64,000 nt of DNA from Pseudomonas sp. PICF141 (GTDB lineage: Bacteria; Pseudomonadota; Gammaproteobacteria; Pseudomonadales; Pseudomonadaceae): NCBI RefSeq assembly GCF_002286815.1, contig NZ_MUNM01000055.1, positions 124,001-188,000 of the forward strand, read 5' to 3'. Below the pieces are notes generated by a model. It saw only the letters and a program-made list of their open reading frames with translations, was not told the DNA's origin and ran no database searches. The position numbers and the translations under genes are program-made. Below are positions 1-9,370 of the stretch, in pieces; the stretch's first letter is position 1; each line of letters starts with the position of its first letter.

Positions 1-390
1 GATGCCTGGCAGTTTCCACAGGGAGGGATCAACCCTCAGGAGACGCCGGAAGACGCCTTGTACCGCGAGTTGAACGAAGAAGTGGGCCTGGAGCGCGAAG
101 ATGTTGAAATACTCGCCTGCACCCGGGGCTGGTTGCGTTATCGTTTGCCGCAACGTCTGGTAAGAACGCACAGCCAACCGCTGTGCATCGGCCAGAAGCA
201 GAAATGGTTTCTCTTGCGCCTGATCTCCAACGAGCAGCGGGTGCGGATGGATTTGACCGGTAAACCGGAGTTCGATGGCTGGCGCTGGGTCAGTTATTGG
301 TATCCGTTGGGCCAGGTGGTGACATTCAAGCGCGAGGTTTATCGCCGCGCTCTCAAAGAGCTTGCCCCGCGCCTTTTAGCGCGCGACTGA
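1..390 (+). CDS. rppH: RNA pyrophosphohydrolase, 5' end outside window
   Basis: The reading frame is open from base 1, so the gene begins before the window; about 129 codons remain. The Nudix box is visible at the start (GGINPQETPEDALYRELNEE, followed by VGL), giving the G-x5-E-x7-RE-x2-EE-x-G pattern. The rest, including the tryptophan-rich stretch FDGWRWVSYWYPLGQVV, matches the RppH/NudH family. RppH removes pyrophosphate from the 5' triphosphate of mRNAs and so triggers decay. ptsP follows 22 bases downstream, the usual pseudomonad pairing. Confidence 0.93.
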   Translation, partial: DAWQFPQGGINPQETPEDALYRELNEEVGLEREDVEILACTRGWLRYRLPQRLVRTHSQPLCIGQKQKWFLLRLISNEQRVRMDLTGKPEFDGWRWVSYWYPLGQVVTFKREVYRRALKELAPRLLARD

Positions 391-412
391 CGACGGAGTT
401 CGACCCCGAGCC

Positions 413-2692
413 ATGCTCAATACGCTGCGCAAGATCGTCCAGGAAGTTAACTCCGCCAAGGATCTCAAGGCGGCGTTGGGGATTATTGTGTTGCGCGTCA
501 AAGAGGCCATGGGCAGCCAGGTCTGCTCGGTCTACCTGCTTGACCCGGAGACCAACCGCTTCGTGTTGATGGCCACCGAGGGCTTGAACAAGCGCTCGAT
601 CGGCAAAGTCAGCATGGCGCCCAACGAAGGTCTGGTCGGCCTGGTCGGCACGCGTGAAGAACCCCTGAACCTCGAAAACGCCGCGGATCACCCGCGCTAT
701 CGTTACTTCGCCGAGACCGGTGAAGAACGCTACGCCTCATTCCTGGGGGCACCGATCATTCACCACCGTCGCGTCGTCGGCGTGTTGGTCATTCAGCAAA
801 AAGAACGCCGCCAGTTCGATGAGGGTGAAGAAGCCTTCCTCGTGACCATGAGCGCGCAACTTGCCGGCGTTATCGCCCACGCCGAGGCCACCGGTTCGAT
901 CCGTGGCCTGGGCCGGCAGGGCAAAGGTATCCAGGAAGCAAAGTTCGTCGGGGTACCAGGTTCGCCGGGCGCGGCGGTCGGAACCGCGGTCGTCATGCTG
1001 CCGCCGGCGGATCTGGATGTGGTGCCGGACAAGACCATCACCGACATCAACGCCGAGCTTGGCCTGTTCAAGACTGCCATCGAAGGCGTGCGCGCCGACA
1101 TGCGGGCGTTGTCCGCCAAGCTGGCGACCCAGCTGCGGCCTGAAGAACGGGCGCTGTTCGACGTTTACCTGATGATGCTCGACGATGCCTCGCTGGGCAG
1201 CGAAATCACCACGGTGATCAAGACCGGCCAGTGGGCTCAGGGCGCCTTGCGCCAAGTGGTCACCGAACACGTCAACCGATTCGAACTGATGGACGACGCC
1301 TACCTGCGTGAGCGCGCCTCGGACGTCAAAGACCTCGGTCGGCGCTTGCTGGCTTATCTGCAGGAAGAGCGGCAGCAGACCCTGGTCTACCCCGACAACA
1401 CCATTCTGGTCAGCGAAGAACTCACGCCGGCGATGCTCGGCGAGGTGCCGGAAGGCAAGCTGGTCGGTCTGGTGTCGGTACTCGGTTCCGGCAACTCCCA
1501 CGTGGCGATCCTGGCGCGCGCCATGGGTATTCCGACGGTGATGGGCCTGGTCGACTTGCCGTACTCCAAGGTCGACGGCATCCAGATGATCGTCGACGGC
1601 TACCACGGCGAGGTCTATACCAACCCCAGTGACGTGCTGCGCAAGCAGTTCGCCGATGTGGTCGAGGAAGAGAAACAACTGGCCCTCGGGCTGGATGCAT
1701 TGCGGGACTTGCCGTGTGTGACGCTCGACGGTTACCGGATGCCGCTGTGGGTCAATACCGGCCTGCTGGCGGACGTGGCCCGGGCGCAGAAGCGCGGTGC
1801 CGAGGGTGTGGGTTTGTACCGCACCGAAGTGCCGTTCATGATCAACCAGCGCTTCCCGAGCGAAAAAGAGCAGTTGGCGATTTATCGTGAGCAGCTCGCC
1901 GCGTTCCATCCACAACCGGTGACCATGCGCAGCCTGGACATCGGTGGCGACAAGGCGCTCTCGTACTTCCCGATCAAGGAAGACAACCCGTTCCTCGGCT
2001 GGCGCGGCATTCGTGTGACCCTCGACCACCCGGAAATCTTCCTGGTGCAGACCCGCGCCATGCTCAAGGCCAGCGAAGGCCTGAACAACCTGCGCATTCT
2101 GCTGCCGATGATTTCCGGTATCCATGAACTGGAAGAAGCCCTGCACCTGATCCATCGAGCCTGGGGCGAAGTTCGCGATGAAGGCACCGATGTGCCAATG
2201 CCGCCGATTGGCGTGATGATCGAAATTCCGGCGGCGGTGTATCAAACCAAGGAACTGGCGCGACAAGTGGACTTCCTGTCAGTCGGCTCCAACGACCTGA
2301 CCCAGTACCTGCTGGCCGTGGACCGCAACAACCCGCGGGTGGCCGATCTCTACGACTACCTGCATCCGGCCGTGTTGCAAGCCTTGCAGAACGTGGTGCG
2401 CGACGCCCATGCCGAAGGCAAGCCCGTGAGCATCTGTGGCGAAATGGCCGGTGACCCGGCCGCAGCGGTGCTGTTGATGGCGATGGGCTTCGACAGCCTG
2501 TCGATGAACGCCACCAACTTGCCGAAAGTGAAGTGGATGCTGCGTCAGATCAACCTGAGCAAGGCCAAGGAGTTACTGGCTGAGCTGATGACCATCGACA
2601 ACCCGCAAGTTATCCACAGCTCGCTGCAACTGGCGCTGAAGAACCTTGGGTTGGCGCGGATGATTAATCCGGCTTCGGTCAAGACTCTTTAA
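413..2692 (+). CDS. ptsP: PEP-protein phosphotransferase PtsP (EI-Ntr)
   Basis: The product has 759 residues, the normal length for the nitrogen-branch Enzyme I. An N-terminal GAF domain (about residues 15-155) is followed by the PEP-utilising N-terminal region. The swivel domain has the phosphorylated histidine in GSGNSHVAILARAMGIP (about residue 363). The C-terminal PEP-binding barrel has GLYRTEVPFM, SVGSNDLTQYLLAVDR and CGEMAGDP. It phosphorylates NPr and then EIIA-Ntr, linking nitrogen and potassium status to regulation. It lies close behind rppH and is probably co-transcribed with it. Confidence 0.96.
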   Translation: MLNTLRKIVQEVNSAKDLKAALGIIVLRVKEAMGSQVCSVYLLDPETNRFVLMATEGLNKRSIGKVSMAPNEGLVGLVGTREEPLNLENAADHPRYRYFAETGEERYASFLGAPIIHHRRVVGVLVIQQKERRQFDEGEEAFLVTMSAQLAGVIAHAEATGSIRGLGRQGKGIQEAKFVGVPGSPGAAVGTAVVMLPPADLDVVPDKTITDINAELGLFKTAIEGVRADMRALSAKLATQLRPEERALFDVYLMMLDDASLGSEITTVIKTGQWAQGALRQVVTEHVNRFELMDDAYLRERASDVKDLGRRLLAYLQEERQQTLVYPDNTILVSEELTPAMLGEVPEGKLVGLVSVLGSGNSHVAILARAMGIPTVMGLVDLPYSKVDGIQMIVDGYHGEVYTNPSDVLRKQFADVVEEEKQLALGLDALRDLPCVTLDGYRMPLWVNTGLLADVARAQKRGAEGVGLYRTEVPFMINQRFPSEKEQLAIYREQLAAFHPQPVTMRSLDIGGDKALSYFPIKEDNPFLGWRGIRVTLDHPEIFLVQTRAMLKASEGLNNLRILLPMISGIHELEEALHLIHRAWGEVRDEGTDVPMPPIGVMIEIPAAVYQTKELARQVDFLSVGSNDLTQYLLAVDRNNPRVADLYDYLHPAVLQALQNVVRDAHAEGKPVSICGEMAGDPAAAVLLMAMGFDSLSMNATNLPKVKWMLRQINLSKAKELLAELMTIDNPQVIHSSLQLALKNLGLARMINPASVKTL

Positions 2693-2707
2693 AAGGCTGA
2701 TGGCCTC

Positions 2708-2797
2708 TTCGCGGGCAAGCCTCGCTCCTACAGATGACGCGTCGTGTCCATTCCGGCGACCAACACAAACCCTGTAGGAGCGAGGCTTGCCCGCGAA
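2708..2797. repeat. REP-like inverted repeat (GCGGGCAAGC family)
   Basis: Two nearly perfect complementary arms lie between ptsP and the convergent NRDE gene. They occupy 2708-2733 and 2772-2797 and contain CGCGGGCAAGCCTCGCTCC and its complement. The same arm recurs at 6541, 16118, 37021, 50115 and 53310. These are typical pseudomonad REP doublets, which can act as mRNA 3' stabilisers or gyrase/IHF sites. Confidence 0.85.
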
Positions 2798-2821
2798 GGC
2801 GGCCGCAAACACACCACATCT

Positions 2822-3568
2822 TCAAATCCTGACTTCAACTTCCCCCAAATGCCCCCCATACGGCCCGAAACTCCGTTCAACCATATGCCGCTGCCCATCC
2901 GCCTGAACGATCAACGCCGTGCTCGCCCGTGTCCCGTAAGTCGGGCTCTTGATAAACACGCTCGACAATAACGTCTCGGTAGCCTGTCCCACGCCGGTGT
3001 CCGGCAATTCGGCAAGCGGCGCCGTCTGCGGATCGCTGAGCAGGGCCAATAGCGCTTGCGGCTGTGGATCGCCCAATACCTCGCTCAATGCTGCCTTGGC
3101 CTTGAGCACTTTCGGCCACGGCGTATCCAGGCCCGCGTTCGATAACCCATAAATGCCCGGTTGGAGCATGACCGCCTCTGTCTCCCGGGCATTGAAATGC
3201 CAGAGCTCATGGGCATTGCCAACCAACAGATTAAAACCGGCATATTCAGGCGAACGTCCGACAACGTCCTTTAAATAGTCGGCAATCGACCTGTCCCCAC
3301 TGAGAAATTGCGCCACCAGTTCACCTCGCGACTTGCGCGCCGGCGGTTGAAGGGGATCACGGATGTTGGTCAGTGCGGCGAAGCGCCCGTTGGCGCCGAC
3401 ACCGAGCCACGTGCCTCCCGCCTCGAGGTCGCGACCGGCGTACACGTGCGGGGCGTCTGACCATTGCGCCAGAGGCAGACTGGGCCGGGCATAGAATTCG
3501 TCGCGGTTGGCCGCCACGACCAGCGGCTGGGCATGACCTGGCCGCCAGGCAAAAACAATCAGGCACAT
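2822..3568 (-). CDS. NRDE family protein (TANGO2-like)
   Basis: The product has 248 residues and begins MCLIVFAW; the second residue is cysteine, as in N-terminal-nucleophile-like members. The family signature NRDE is at residues 21-24 (VVAANRDEFYARP), followed by GRDLEAGGTWLGV and FAALTNIRDP, all typical of the NRDE/TANGO2 family. The eukaryotic relative is linked to heme trafficking and Golgi organisation, but the bacterial role is not established. It is convergent with ptsP across a REP doublet. Confidence 0.85.
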   Translation of the reverse strand: MCLIVFAWRPGHAQPLVVAANRDEFYARPSLPLAQWSDAPHVYAGRDLEAGGTWLGVGANGRFAALTNIRDPLQPPARKSRGELVAQFLSGDRSIADYLKDVVGRSPEYAGFNLLVGNAHELWHFNARETEAVMLQPGIYGLSNAGLDTPWPKVLKAKAALSEVLGDPQPQALLALLSDPQTAPLAELPDTGVGQATETLLSSVFIKSPTYGTRASTALIVQADGQRHMVERSFGPYGGHLGEVEVRI

Positions 3569-3702
3569 AAGGTGGTCCTTGTGTGTTTTTTGCTCACTCT
3601 ACGCAGACATCGCTCATCGATCCATCGCCATCCGCAGTGGAGCCTGAGGCCATGCATCCGTTACCATGCCGCTCCTGATTCGGGATGCTTGGGGATGTGG
3701 CC

Positions 3703-4485
3703 ATGGAATTTCTGCTCTATCTGGCGCTGGGCGCCTGTGCGGGCGTGCTGGCCGGGCTGTTTGGGGTAGGTGGCGGGATTATCATTGTCCCGGTGCTGGT
3801 ATTCAGTTTCACCTTGCAGGGATTTGATGCGTCGATCCTGACGCATCTGGCCGTCGGCACCTCCCTGGCGACGATCATCTTTACGTCAATCAATGCGGTT
3901 CGCGAGCACCATCGCCGCGGCGCCGTGCGCTGGCCGATTTTTGCCTGGATGACCCTCGGCATACTGATCGGTGCCGGTTTCGGTGCGCTGACGGCAGAAG
4001 CGATCTCCGGGCCGAATTTACAGAAGATCATTGGGGTATTTGCGCTGGTCATCGCCGTTCAGCTCGCGTTGGACTTCAAACCCAAGGCCAGCCGAACAGT
4101 GCCCGGTAAAGTCGGTCTGACCGTGGCCGGCAGTGTGATTGGCTGGGCCTCGGCGATTTTCGGCATCGGCGGCGGCTCGTTGACCGTGCCGTTCCTGACC
4201 TGGCGCAGCGTACCGATGCAGCAGGCGGTAGCCACTTCGTCGGCCTGTGGCCTGCCAATTGCCTTGGCCAGTGCATTAAGTTTCATGATTCTGGGGTGGC
4301 ACGATCCACTGCTGCCGGCCCATAGTCTCGGTTTTGTTTATTTGCCGGCGCTGCTGGGGATTGCCCTGACCAGCATGGTGTTCGCCCGCCTCGGTGCGCG
4401 ACTGGCCCACAGGCTGTCGCCGCGCTTGCTGAAAAGATTGTTTGCCGCTTTGCTGTTTTGCGTCGGCTTGAGCTTCTTGCTCTGA
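3703..4485 (+). CDS. TauE/SafE family sulfite/anion exporter
   Basis: The product is a hydrophobic protein of 260 residues with about eight membrane segments. It starts MEFLLYLALGACAGVLAGLF and has the paired glycine motifs FGVGGG (after VLAGL) and FGIGGG (about residue 155), which mark the two halves of TauE/SafE carriers. An in-frame ATG at 3685 is possible, but the ATG at 3703 has the better purine-rich leader and starts directly at the first membrane segment. The likely cargo is sulfite or an organosulfonate; the substrate cannot be read from sequence. Confidence 0.88.
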   Translation: MEFLLYLALGACAGVLAGLFGVGGGIIIVPVLVFSFTLQGFDASILTHLAVGTSLATIIFTSINAVREHHRRGAVRWPIFAWMTLGILIGAGFGALTAEAISGPNLQKIIGVFALVIAVQLALDFKPKASRTVPGKVGLTVAGSVIGWASAIFGIGGGSLTVPFLTWRSVPMQQAVATSSACGLPIALASALSFMILGWHDPLLPAHSLGFVYLPALLGIALTSMVFARLGARLAHRLSPRLLKRLFAALLFCVGLSFLL

Positions 4486-4567
4486 CGCATAGCGCAATCC
4501 TGGCTTAATCCTGGCGTGACAGCGTCGCCCGGGAATTTGAAGGTTTCAACTCTAACGAGGAGTCGCA

Positions 4568-5374
4568 ATGCTGCCTTACCCGCAGATCGACCCGGTGGCC
4601 CTGGCCATCGGTCCGCTGAAAATCCACTGGTACGGCCTGATGTACCTGATCGGCATCGGCGGCGCGTGGTGGCTGGCATCACGCCGGCTGAACCGCTTCG
4701 ACCCGACCTGGACCAAGGAGAAACTCTCCGACATGGTGTTCTGGATGTCGATGGGCGTCATCGTCGGTGGCCGTTTGGGTTATGTGCTGTTTTACGATCT
4801 GAACGCCTACCTGGCCAACCCGACCCTGATCTTCGAAGTGTGGAAGGGCGGCATGTCGTTCCACGGCGGGTTTATCGGTGTGATGCTGGCGGCGCTGTGG
4901 TTTGGTAAAAAGAACGACAAGTCGTTTTTCCAGCTGATGGACTTCGTCGCGCCGATGGTGCCGATCGGCCTGGGCGCCGGGCGCATTGGCAACTTCATCA
5001 ACGCCGAGTTGTGGGGCAAAGCGACCGATGTGCCGTGGGCGATGGTCTTCCCGACCGATCCGGCGCAACTGGCGCGTCATCCCTCGCAGCTGTACCAGTT
5101 CGCGCTGGAAGGCGTGGCGCTGTTCGCGATTCTCTGGCTGTTCTCGCGCAAGCCGCGGCCGACCATGGCGGTGTCCGGGATGTTCGCGCTGTTCTATGGC
5201 ATCTTCCGTTTCATCGTCGAATTCGTTCGCGTACCGGATGCGCAACTGGGTTATCTGGCCTGGAACTGGCTGACCATGGGTCAGGTACTGTGCCTGCCGA
5301 TGATCGTCGGCGGGTTGTTCCTGATCTGGCTGGCTTATCGACGCGCCCCGGCGGCCCCCGCAGCTGCTGTATAA
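4568..5374 (+). CDS. lgt: prolipoprotein diacylglyceryl transferase
   Basis: The product has 268 residues with seven or so membrane segments. The Lgt signature is present: HGGFIGVM near residue 99 and the stretch GLGAGRIGNFINAELWGK, which holds the essential arginine and asparagine. The enzyme transfers diacylglycerol from phosphatidylglycerol to the lipobox cysteine of prolipoproteins in the inner membrane. A GAGG-type ribosome binding site (aacgaggagtcgc) precedes the start. thyA follows 64 bases later. Confidence 0.97.
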   Translation: MLPYPQIDPVALAIGPLKIHWYGLMYLIGIGGAWWLASRRLNRFDPTWTKEKLSDMVFWMSMGVIVGGRLGYVLFYDLNAYLANPTLIFEVWKGGMSFHGGFIGVMLAALWFGKKNDKSFFQLMDFVAPMVPIGLGAGRIGNFINAELWGKATDVPWAMVFPTDPAQLARHPSQLYQFALEGVALFAILWLFSRKPRPTMAVSGMFALFYGIFRFIVEFVRVPDAQLGYLAWNWLTMGQVLCLPMIVGGLFLIWLAYRRAPAAPAAAV

Positions 5375-5394
5375 GAAGCAGGCGCTATAAATTC

Positions 5395-5421
5395 GAACCC
5401 CGGGGCGACGGTCCCGGGTTC
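5395..5421 (+). other. hairpin between lgt and thyA
   Basis: An imperfect inverted repeat, GAACCCcGGG then CCCGGGTTC, lies in the 64-base gap just upstream of the thyA start. There is no T-run after it, so it is not a classical terminator. It could be an mRNA processing or stability element within an lgt-thyA transcript. Confidence 0.4.
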
Positions 5422-5438
5422 AAGGACACAGGTAATTC

Positions 5439-6410
5439 ATGAAGCAATATCTCGAACTGGTCGCCCACGTCATCAAGAACGGCACCAAACAGGCCAACCG
5501 CACCGGCGTGAGCACCATCAGCTTTCCGGGCGCGATGCTGCGCTTCGATCTGCAGGAAGGTTTCCCGGCGATCACCACTCGCAAGATGGCCTTCAAATCC
5601 GCCATCGGCGAGATGTGCGGTTTTCTGCGCGGGGTGAACAACGCCGCCCAATTCCGTGCGCTGGGCTGCAAGGTCTGGGACCAGAACGCCAACGAAAACG
5701 CCCAATGGCTGGCCAACCCCTTCCGTCAGGGTGAAGACGACCTCGGCGAAATCTACGGCGTGCAATGGCGCAAATGGCCGGCGTACAAGCAGATCCCGGT
5801 CAGCAACCAGGCGGCCATCGAGCAGACGCTGAGCCAGGGTTATCGTCAGATCGCCGAAGGCGAAGAAGAGGGTCAGGCCTACGTTGTGCTGTACAAGGCG
5901 ATCGACCAGGTCCGTCAGTGCGTCGACACCATCATCAAGGATCCGGGCAGCCGTCGCATTCTGTTCCACGGCTGGAACGTTGCACAGCTCGACGAAATGG
6001 CCCTGCCGCCCTGCCACTTGCTGTACCAGTTCCACCCGAATGTCGAGACCAGGGAAATCTCCCTGACCCTCTACATCCGTTCCAACGACCTGGGCCTGGG
6101 CACGCCGTTCAACCTCACCGAAGGCGCCGCGTTGCTGAGCCTGATCGGTCGCCTGACCGGATACACTCCGCGCTGGTTCACCTATTTCATCGGCGACGCC
6201 CACGTCTACGAAAACCACCTGGACATGCTCAACGAACAGCTCAAGCGCGAGCCGTTCGCCATGCCGAAGCTGAAGATATCCGACCGCGTGCCGGAATTCG
6301 CCAAGACCGGCGTGTATCAGCCGGAGTGGCTGGAGTTGATCGAGCCGGGCGATTTCTCGCTGGAAGGCTATGAACACCACGCGCCGATGACCGCGCCGAT
6401 GGCGGTCTGA
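5439..6410 (+). CDS. thyA: thymidylate synthase
   Basis: The product has 323 residues, the longer form common in pseudomonads. The catalytic cysteine sits in ALPPCHLLYQF (about residue 191). The conserved RSNDLGLGTPFNLTEGAALL stretch carries the nucleotide-binding asparagine. It methylates dUMP to dTMP using methylene-tetrahydrofolate. folA, which regenerates the cofactor, is also in this window at 19074. Together with the dCTP deaminase at 22733 this makes three pyrimidine or folate enzymes in one region, but they are not an operon. Confidence 0.97.
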   Translation: MKQYLELVAHVIKNGTKQANRTGVSTISFPGAMLRFDLQEGFPAITTRKMAFKSAIGEMCGFLRGVNNAAQFRALGCKVWDQNANENAQWLANPFRQGEDDLGEIYGVQWRKWPAYKQIPVSNQAAIEQTLSQGYRQIAEGEEEGQAYVVLYKAIDQVRQCVDTIIKDPGSRRILFHGWNVAQLDEMALPPCHLLYQFHPNVETREISLTLYIRSNDLGLGTPFNLTEGAALLSLIGRLTGYTPRWFTYFIGDAHVYENHLDMLNEQLKREPFAMPKLKISDRVPEFAKTGVYQPEWLELIEPGDFSLEGYEHHAPMTAPMAV

Positions 6411-6435
6411 AGCATCACGCCAATCCCCTGTACCT

Positions 6436-6533
6436 GATCGTTCCCACGCTCCGCGTGGCAATGAATCCCGTGACGCTCTGCGTCACAGTGGAGCGTCCAT
6501 GGCTGCATTCCCACGCAGAACGTGGGAACGATC
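6436..6533. repeat. REP-like inverted repeat (GATCGTTCCCACGC family)
   Basis: The outer arms gatcgttcccacgct (6436-6450) and cgtgggaacgatc (6521-6533) are complementary and enclose smaller GC-rich palindromes (gacgctctgcgtca). The same unit recurs at 10237, 14342, 19586 and 57859. A single arm of the GCGGGCAAGC family follows at 6541-6570. Confidence 0.85.
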
Positions 6534-6572
6534 ATAATCCCGTAGGAGCGAGGCTTGCCCGCGAAGGCGTCC

Positions 6573-7022
6573 TCAATGACCATGACTTCTCCCGACATGG
6601 GAGGGCTCAACTTCCGTCGCCACAACCCCGCCGCTCACTTCCAGCCGCTGCAAAATCCCGCACTGATCGATATCCGGCCCTTCGCTGCAACGTTGGCGCA
6701 GGTCGAGCAGTTGTGTCTGCAAGGCCAGCAAGCCATCGATCCGAGCCTTTACATGGTGGATGTGTTCGTCGATCAACGCGTTGACGTTTTCGCATTGATC
6801 CTGCGGGCTGTCGCGCAGGGCCAGCAGGCTGCGGATTTCCTCGAGGGTCATGTCGAGGGTGCGGCAGTTGCGGATGAAGGTCAGGCGCTCGGCGTGGGCC
6901 TGGGTGTAGACGCGGTAATTGCCGTCGCTGCGGGCCGGCTCCGGCAGCAGGTTTTCGCGCTCGTAGTAGCGGATGGTTTCTACGGCGCAGTCGGTGAGTT
7001 TCGCCAGTTCTCCGATTTTCAT
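6573..7022 (-). CDS. cadR: CadR-type MerR family Cd(II)/Pb(II) regulator
   Basis: The product has 149 residues. The N-terminal MerR winged helix reads MKIGELAKLTDCAVETIRYY. Metal-site cysteines are present at positions 77, 112 and 121, matching the three-cysteine pattern of CadR/PbrR. The C-terminus is weakly histidine-rich (SHVGRSHGH). It is divergent from the metal-exporting ATPase gene with a MerR-type operator between them. It should bind there and untwist the promoter when cadmium, lead or zinc is bound. Confidence 0.93.
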   Translation of the reverse strand: MKIGELAKLTDCAVETIRYYERENLLPEPARSDGNYRVYTQAHAERLTFIRNCRTLDMTLEEIRSLLALRDSPQDQCENVNALIDEHIHHVKARIDGLLALQTQLLDLRQRCSEGPDIDQCGILQRLEVSGGVVATEVEPSHVGRSHGH

Positions 7023-7046
7023 CGCGACAATCTCCCAAAAGGTTGC

Positions 7047-7077
7047 TTGACCCTATAGTGGCTACAGGGTCTTTACT
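7047..7077 (+). promoter_or_regulatory. MerR-type cadA promoter and CadR operator
   Basis: A -35 element TTGACC (7047-7052) and a -10-like TTTACT (7072-7077) are separated by 19 bases, the long spacer typical of MerR-controlled promoters. Between and overlapping them lies the dyad ACCCTATAGTGGCTACAGGGT (7050-7070; the sequence is given in full only to 21 positions by coordinate), whose outer ACCCT/AGGGT arms match known CadR/ZntR/PbrR sites. It should drive cadA in response to CadR. Confidence 0.88.
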
Positions 7078-7107
7078 TGGCAACAGGCACCTTCATGGAC
7101 GCGACCA

Positions 7108-9354
7108 ATGAGCGATTCTCTTCACACCCACAAACCCGAGACCGGGCACGACCACGCAAGCCATAAGCATGGCAGCCATGGCGATTCCTGCTGTTCCTCC
7201 AAAGCAGCAGCGCCATCACTGATCAAACTCAGTGAAGCGCCGACGGCCAGTGCCCGTTTGAGCAGCTTTCGCATCGAGGCCATGGACTGCCCGACCGAAC
7301 AGACGCTGATCCAGAACAAACTCGGCAAGCTGTCGGGTGTGCATCAGCTGGAGTTCAACCTGATCAATCGGGTGTTGGGCGTGACCCATGACCTGCCAGA
7401 CACCCTGCCGATCATCGACGCGATCAAGTCCCTGGGCATGCACGCCGAGCCCATGGAGCAGGGCGTCGAAGCACCGGTATCGAGCCCTGCGCCAGGGAAA
7501 AAGCCCTGGTGGCCACTGGCGTTGTCCGGTGTCGCGGCGCTGGCCGCCGAACTTATCCACTTCACCAGTGCGGCGCCGAACTGGGTGGTGGCGGTGATCG
7601 CGCTGGTCTCGATCCTCAGCGGTGGCCTTAGCACTTACAAAAAGGGCTGGATTGCCCTGAAAAACCTCAACCTGAACATCAACGCGCTGATGAGCATCGC
7701 GGTGACCGGTGCAATTCTGATCGGCCAATGGCCGGAAGCGGCGATGGTGATGTTCCTGTTCACCGTGGCCGAGTTGATCGAAGCCAGGTCTCTGGACCGG
7801 GCGCGCAACGCCATCGGTGGGCTGATGCAGATGGCCCCCGAGCAAGCCACGGTGCAGCAGGCCGACGGCAGTTGGGTCGCGCAACCGGTAAAAGACATCG
7901 AACTGGGTGCGCGGGTGCGGGTGCGTCCCGGCGAGCGGATTGGTCTGGACGGCGAAGTGCTGTCCGGTAACTCGACCATCAATCAGGCGCCGATCACCGG
8001 TGAAAGCCTGCCGGTGGAGAAAGCCATCGGCGACAAAGTGTTCGCCGGCACCATCAATCAGTCCGGTTCGCTGGAATACACGGTAACCGCTGCGGCAAAC
8101 AATTCGACCCTGGCGCGGATTATCCACGCCGTGGAACAGGCTCAGGGCGCGCGCGCTCCGACCCAGCGTTTCGTCGACAGCTTCTCGAAAATCTACACCC
8201 CGGCGGTGTTCATCCTGGCCCTGGCCGTGGCGGTGATCCCGCCGCTGTTCATGGATGCGCTGTGGTTCGACTGGATCTACCGGGCGCTGGTGTTGCTGGT
8301 GGTCGCCTGCCCGTGTGCCTTGGTGATTTCCACCCCGGTGACCATCGTCAGCGGCCTTGCGGCAGCGGCGCGCAAAGGGATTCTGGTCAAGGGCGGCGTT
8401 TATCTGGAGCACGGCTACAAACTCGATTACCTGGCCCTCGACAAGACCGGCACCCTCACGCACGGCAAACCGGTGCAGACCGACTATTTGTCCCTCGATC
8501 CAACCGTTGCTGAAACGGCGCCAGCCATTGCCGCGGCATTGGCCGGTCGCTCGGATCACCCGGTGTCGCTGGCCATCGCCAGCGAGGCTGTGGATAAGCA
8601 TCCGGTGCCGTTGACTGTGGATAACTTCGCAGCACTGGCGGGGCGTGGTGTACGCGGCGAGATCAACGGTGAGCTCTACCACTTGGGCAACCACCGCCTG
8701 GTGGAAGATCTGGGCCTGTGTTCGCCAGCGCTGGAAGAGCAGCTGTTTGCTCTGGAGAAACAGGGCAAATCGGTGGTGCTGTTGCTCGATAAATCCGGTC
8801 CGTTGGCATTGTTTGCCGTCGCGGACACCGTGAAAGCGTCCAGTCGCGAAGCGATCGAGCAGTTGCATGAGTTGGGCATCAAAACCTTGATGCTGACCGG
8901 CGACAACGTTCACACCGCTCAAGTCATCGCCGCCCACGTGGGCATCGATCAGGCGCAGGGCGATCTGTTGCCGACCGAGAAGCTGCAAGCCATCGAAGCG
9001 CTGTATGCCCAGGGCTATCGGGTCGGAATGGTGGGTGATGGCATCAACGACGCCCCGGCCCTGGCACGGGCCGAGATCGGTTTCGCCATGGCAGCCGCTG
9101 GCACCGACACCGCCATCGAAACCGCTGATGTCGCCCTGATGGATGACGATCTACGCAAGGTTCCGGCTTTTATCCGGCTGTCGCGGCAGACCTCGAATAT
9201 CCTCAAACAGAACATTGCCCTCGCATTGGTCATCAAAGTGATCTTTCTTGGGGTAACCTTCGCCGGGATCGCCACCATGTGGATGGCGGTGTTCGCCGAC
9301 ATGGGCGTAAGCCTGTTGGTGGTGTTCAACGGTTTGCGCCTGTTGCGCAAATAG
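7108..9354 (+). CDS. cadA: Cd/Zn/Pb-translocating P1B-type ATPase
   Basis: The product has 748 residues. A histidine-rich N-terminus (HTHKPETGHDHASHKHG, then a CC pair) is followed by a ferredoxin-like metal domain in which the usual CxxC is replaced by DCPTE. The membrane CPC motif (VACPCALVIS) marks P1B ATPases. The phosphorylated aspartate is in DKTGTLTHG, the SDHP motif follows, and GDGINDAPALARA is the hinge. It exports divalent soft metals from the cytoplasm. It is divergent from cadR and controlled by the operator at 7047-7077. Confidence 0.95.
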   Translation: MSDSLHTHKPETGHDHASHKHGSHGDSCCSSKAAAPSLIKLSEAPTASARLSSFRIEAMDCPTEQTLIQNKLGKLSGVHQLEFNLINRVLGVTHDLPDTLPIIDAIKSLGMHAEPMEQGVEAPVSSPAPGKKPWWPLALSGVAALAAELIHFTSAAPNWVVAVIALVSILSGGLSTYKKGWIALKNLNLNINALMSIAVTGAILIGQWPEAAMVMFLFTVAELIEARSLDRARNAIGGLMQMAPEQATVQQADGSWVAQPVKDIELGARVRVRPGERIGLDGEVLSGNSTINQAPITGESLPVEKAIGDKVFAGTINQSGSLEYTVTAAANNSTLARIIHAVEQAQGARAPTQRFVDSFSKIYTPAVFILALAVAVIPPLFMDALWFDWIYRALVLLVVACPCALVISTPVTIVSGLAAAARKGILVKGGVYLEHGYKLDYLALDKTGTLTHGKPVQTDYLSLDPTVAETAPAIAAALAGRSDHPVSLAIASEAVDKHPVPLTVDNFAALAGRGVRGEINGELYHLGNHRLVEDLGLCSPALEEQLFALEKQGKSVVLLLDKSGPLALFAVADTVKASSREAIEQLHELGIKTLMLTGDNVHTAQVIAAHVGIDQAQGDLLPTEKLQAIEALYAQGYRVGMVGDGINDAPALARAEIGFAMAAAGTDTAIETADVALMDDDLRKVPAFIRLSRQTSNILKQNIALALVIKVIFLGVTFAGIATMWMAVFADMGVSLLVVFNGLRLLRK

Positions 9355-9370
9355 ACGATGAGGCAAGGGT

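Noticed and set aside
737..2266. Long 509-codon minus-strand frame inside ptsP
   Set aside because: It is the mirror of a GC-rich gene; the product is His/Gln/Arg-rich with no recognisable motifs, while the plus-strand PtsP is fully conserved.
2744..2971. ORFs running through REP elements (also at 6455, 10235, 14299 and 32123)
   Set aside because: The repeat arms themselves create open frames such as VGARLAREG or PTLRVGMQ; these are repeat artefacts and wrong upstream extensions.
5392..5421. tRNA-like TTCGAACCCC stretch before thyA
   Set aside because: It lacks an acceptor stem, an anticodon arm and a CCA end; it is only a simple hairpin.
7216..8988. 590-codon minus-strand frame inside cadA
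   Set aside because: It is a shadow of cadA, with low-complexity composition and no family resemblance.
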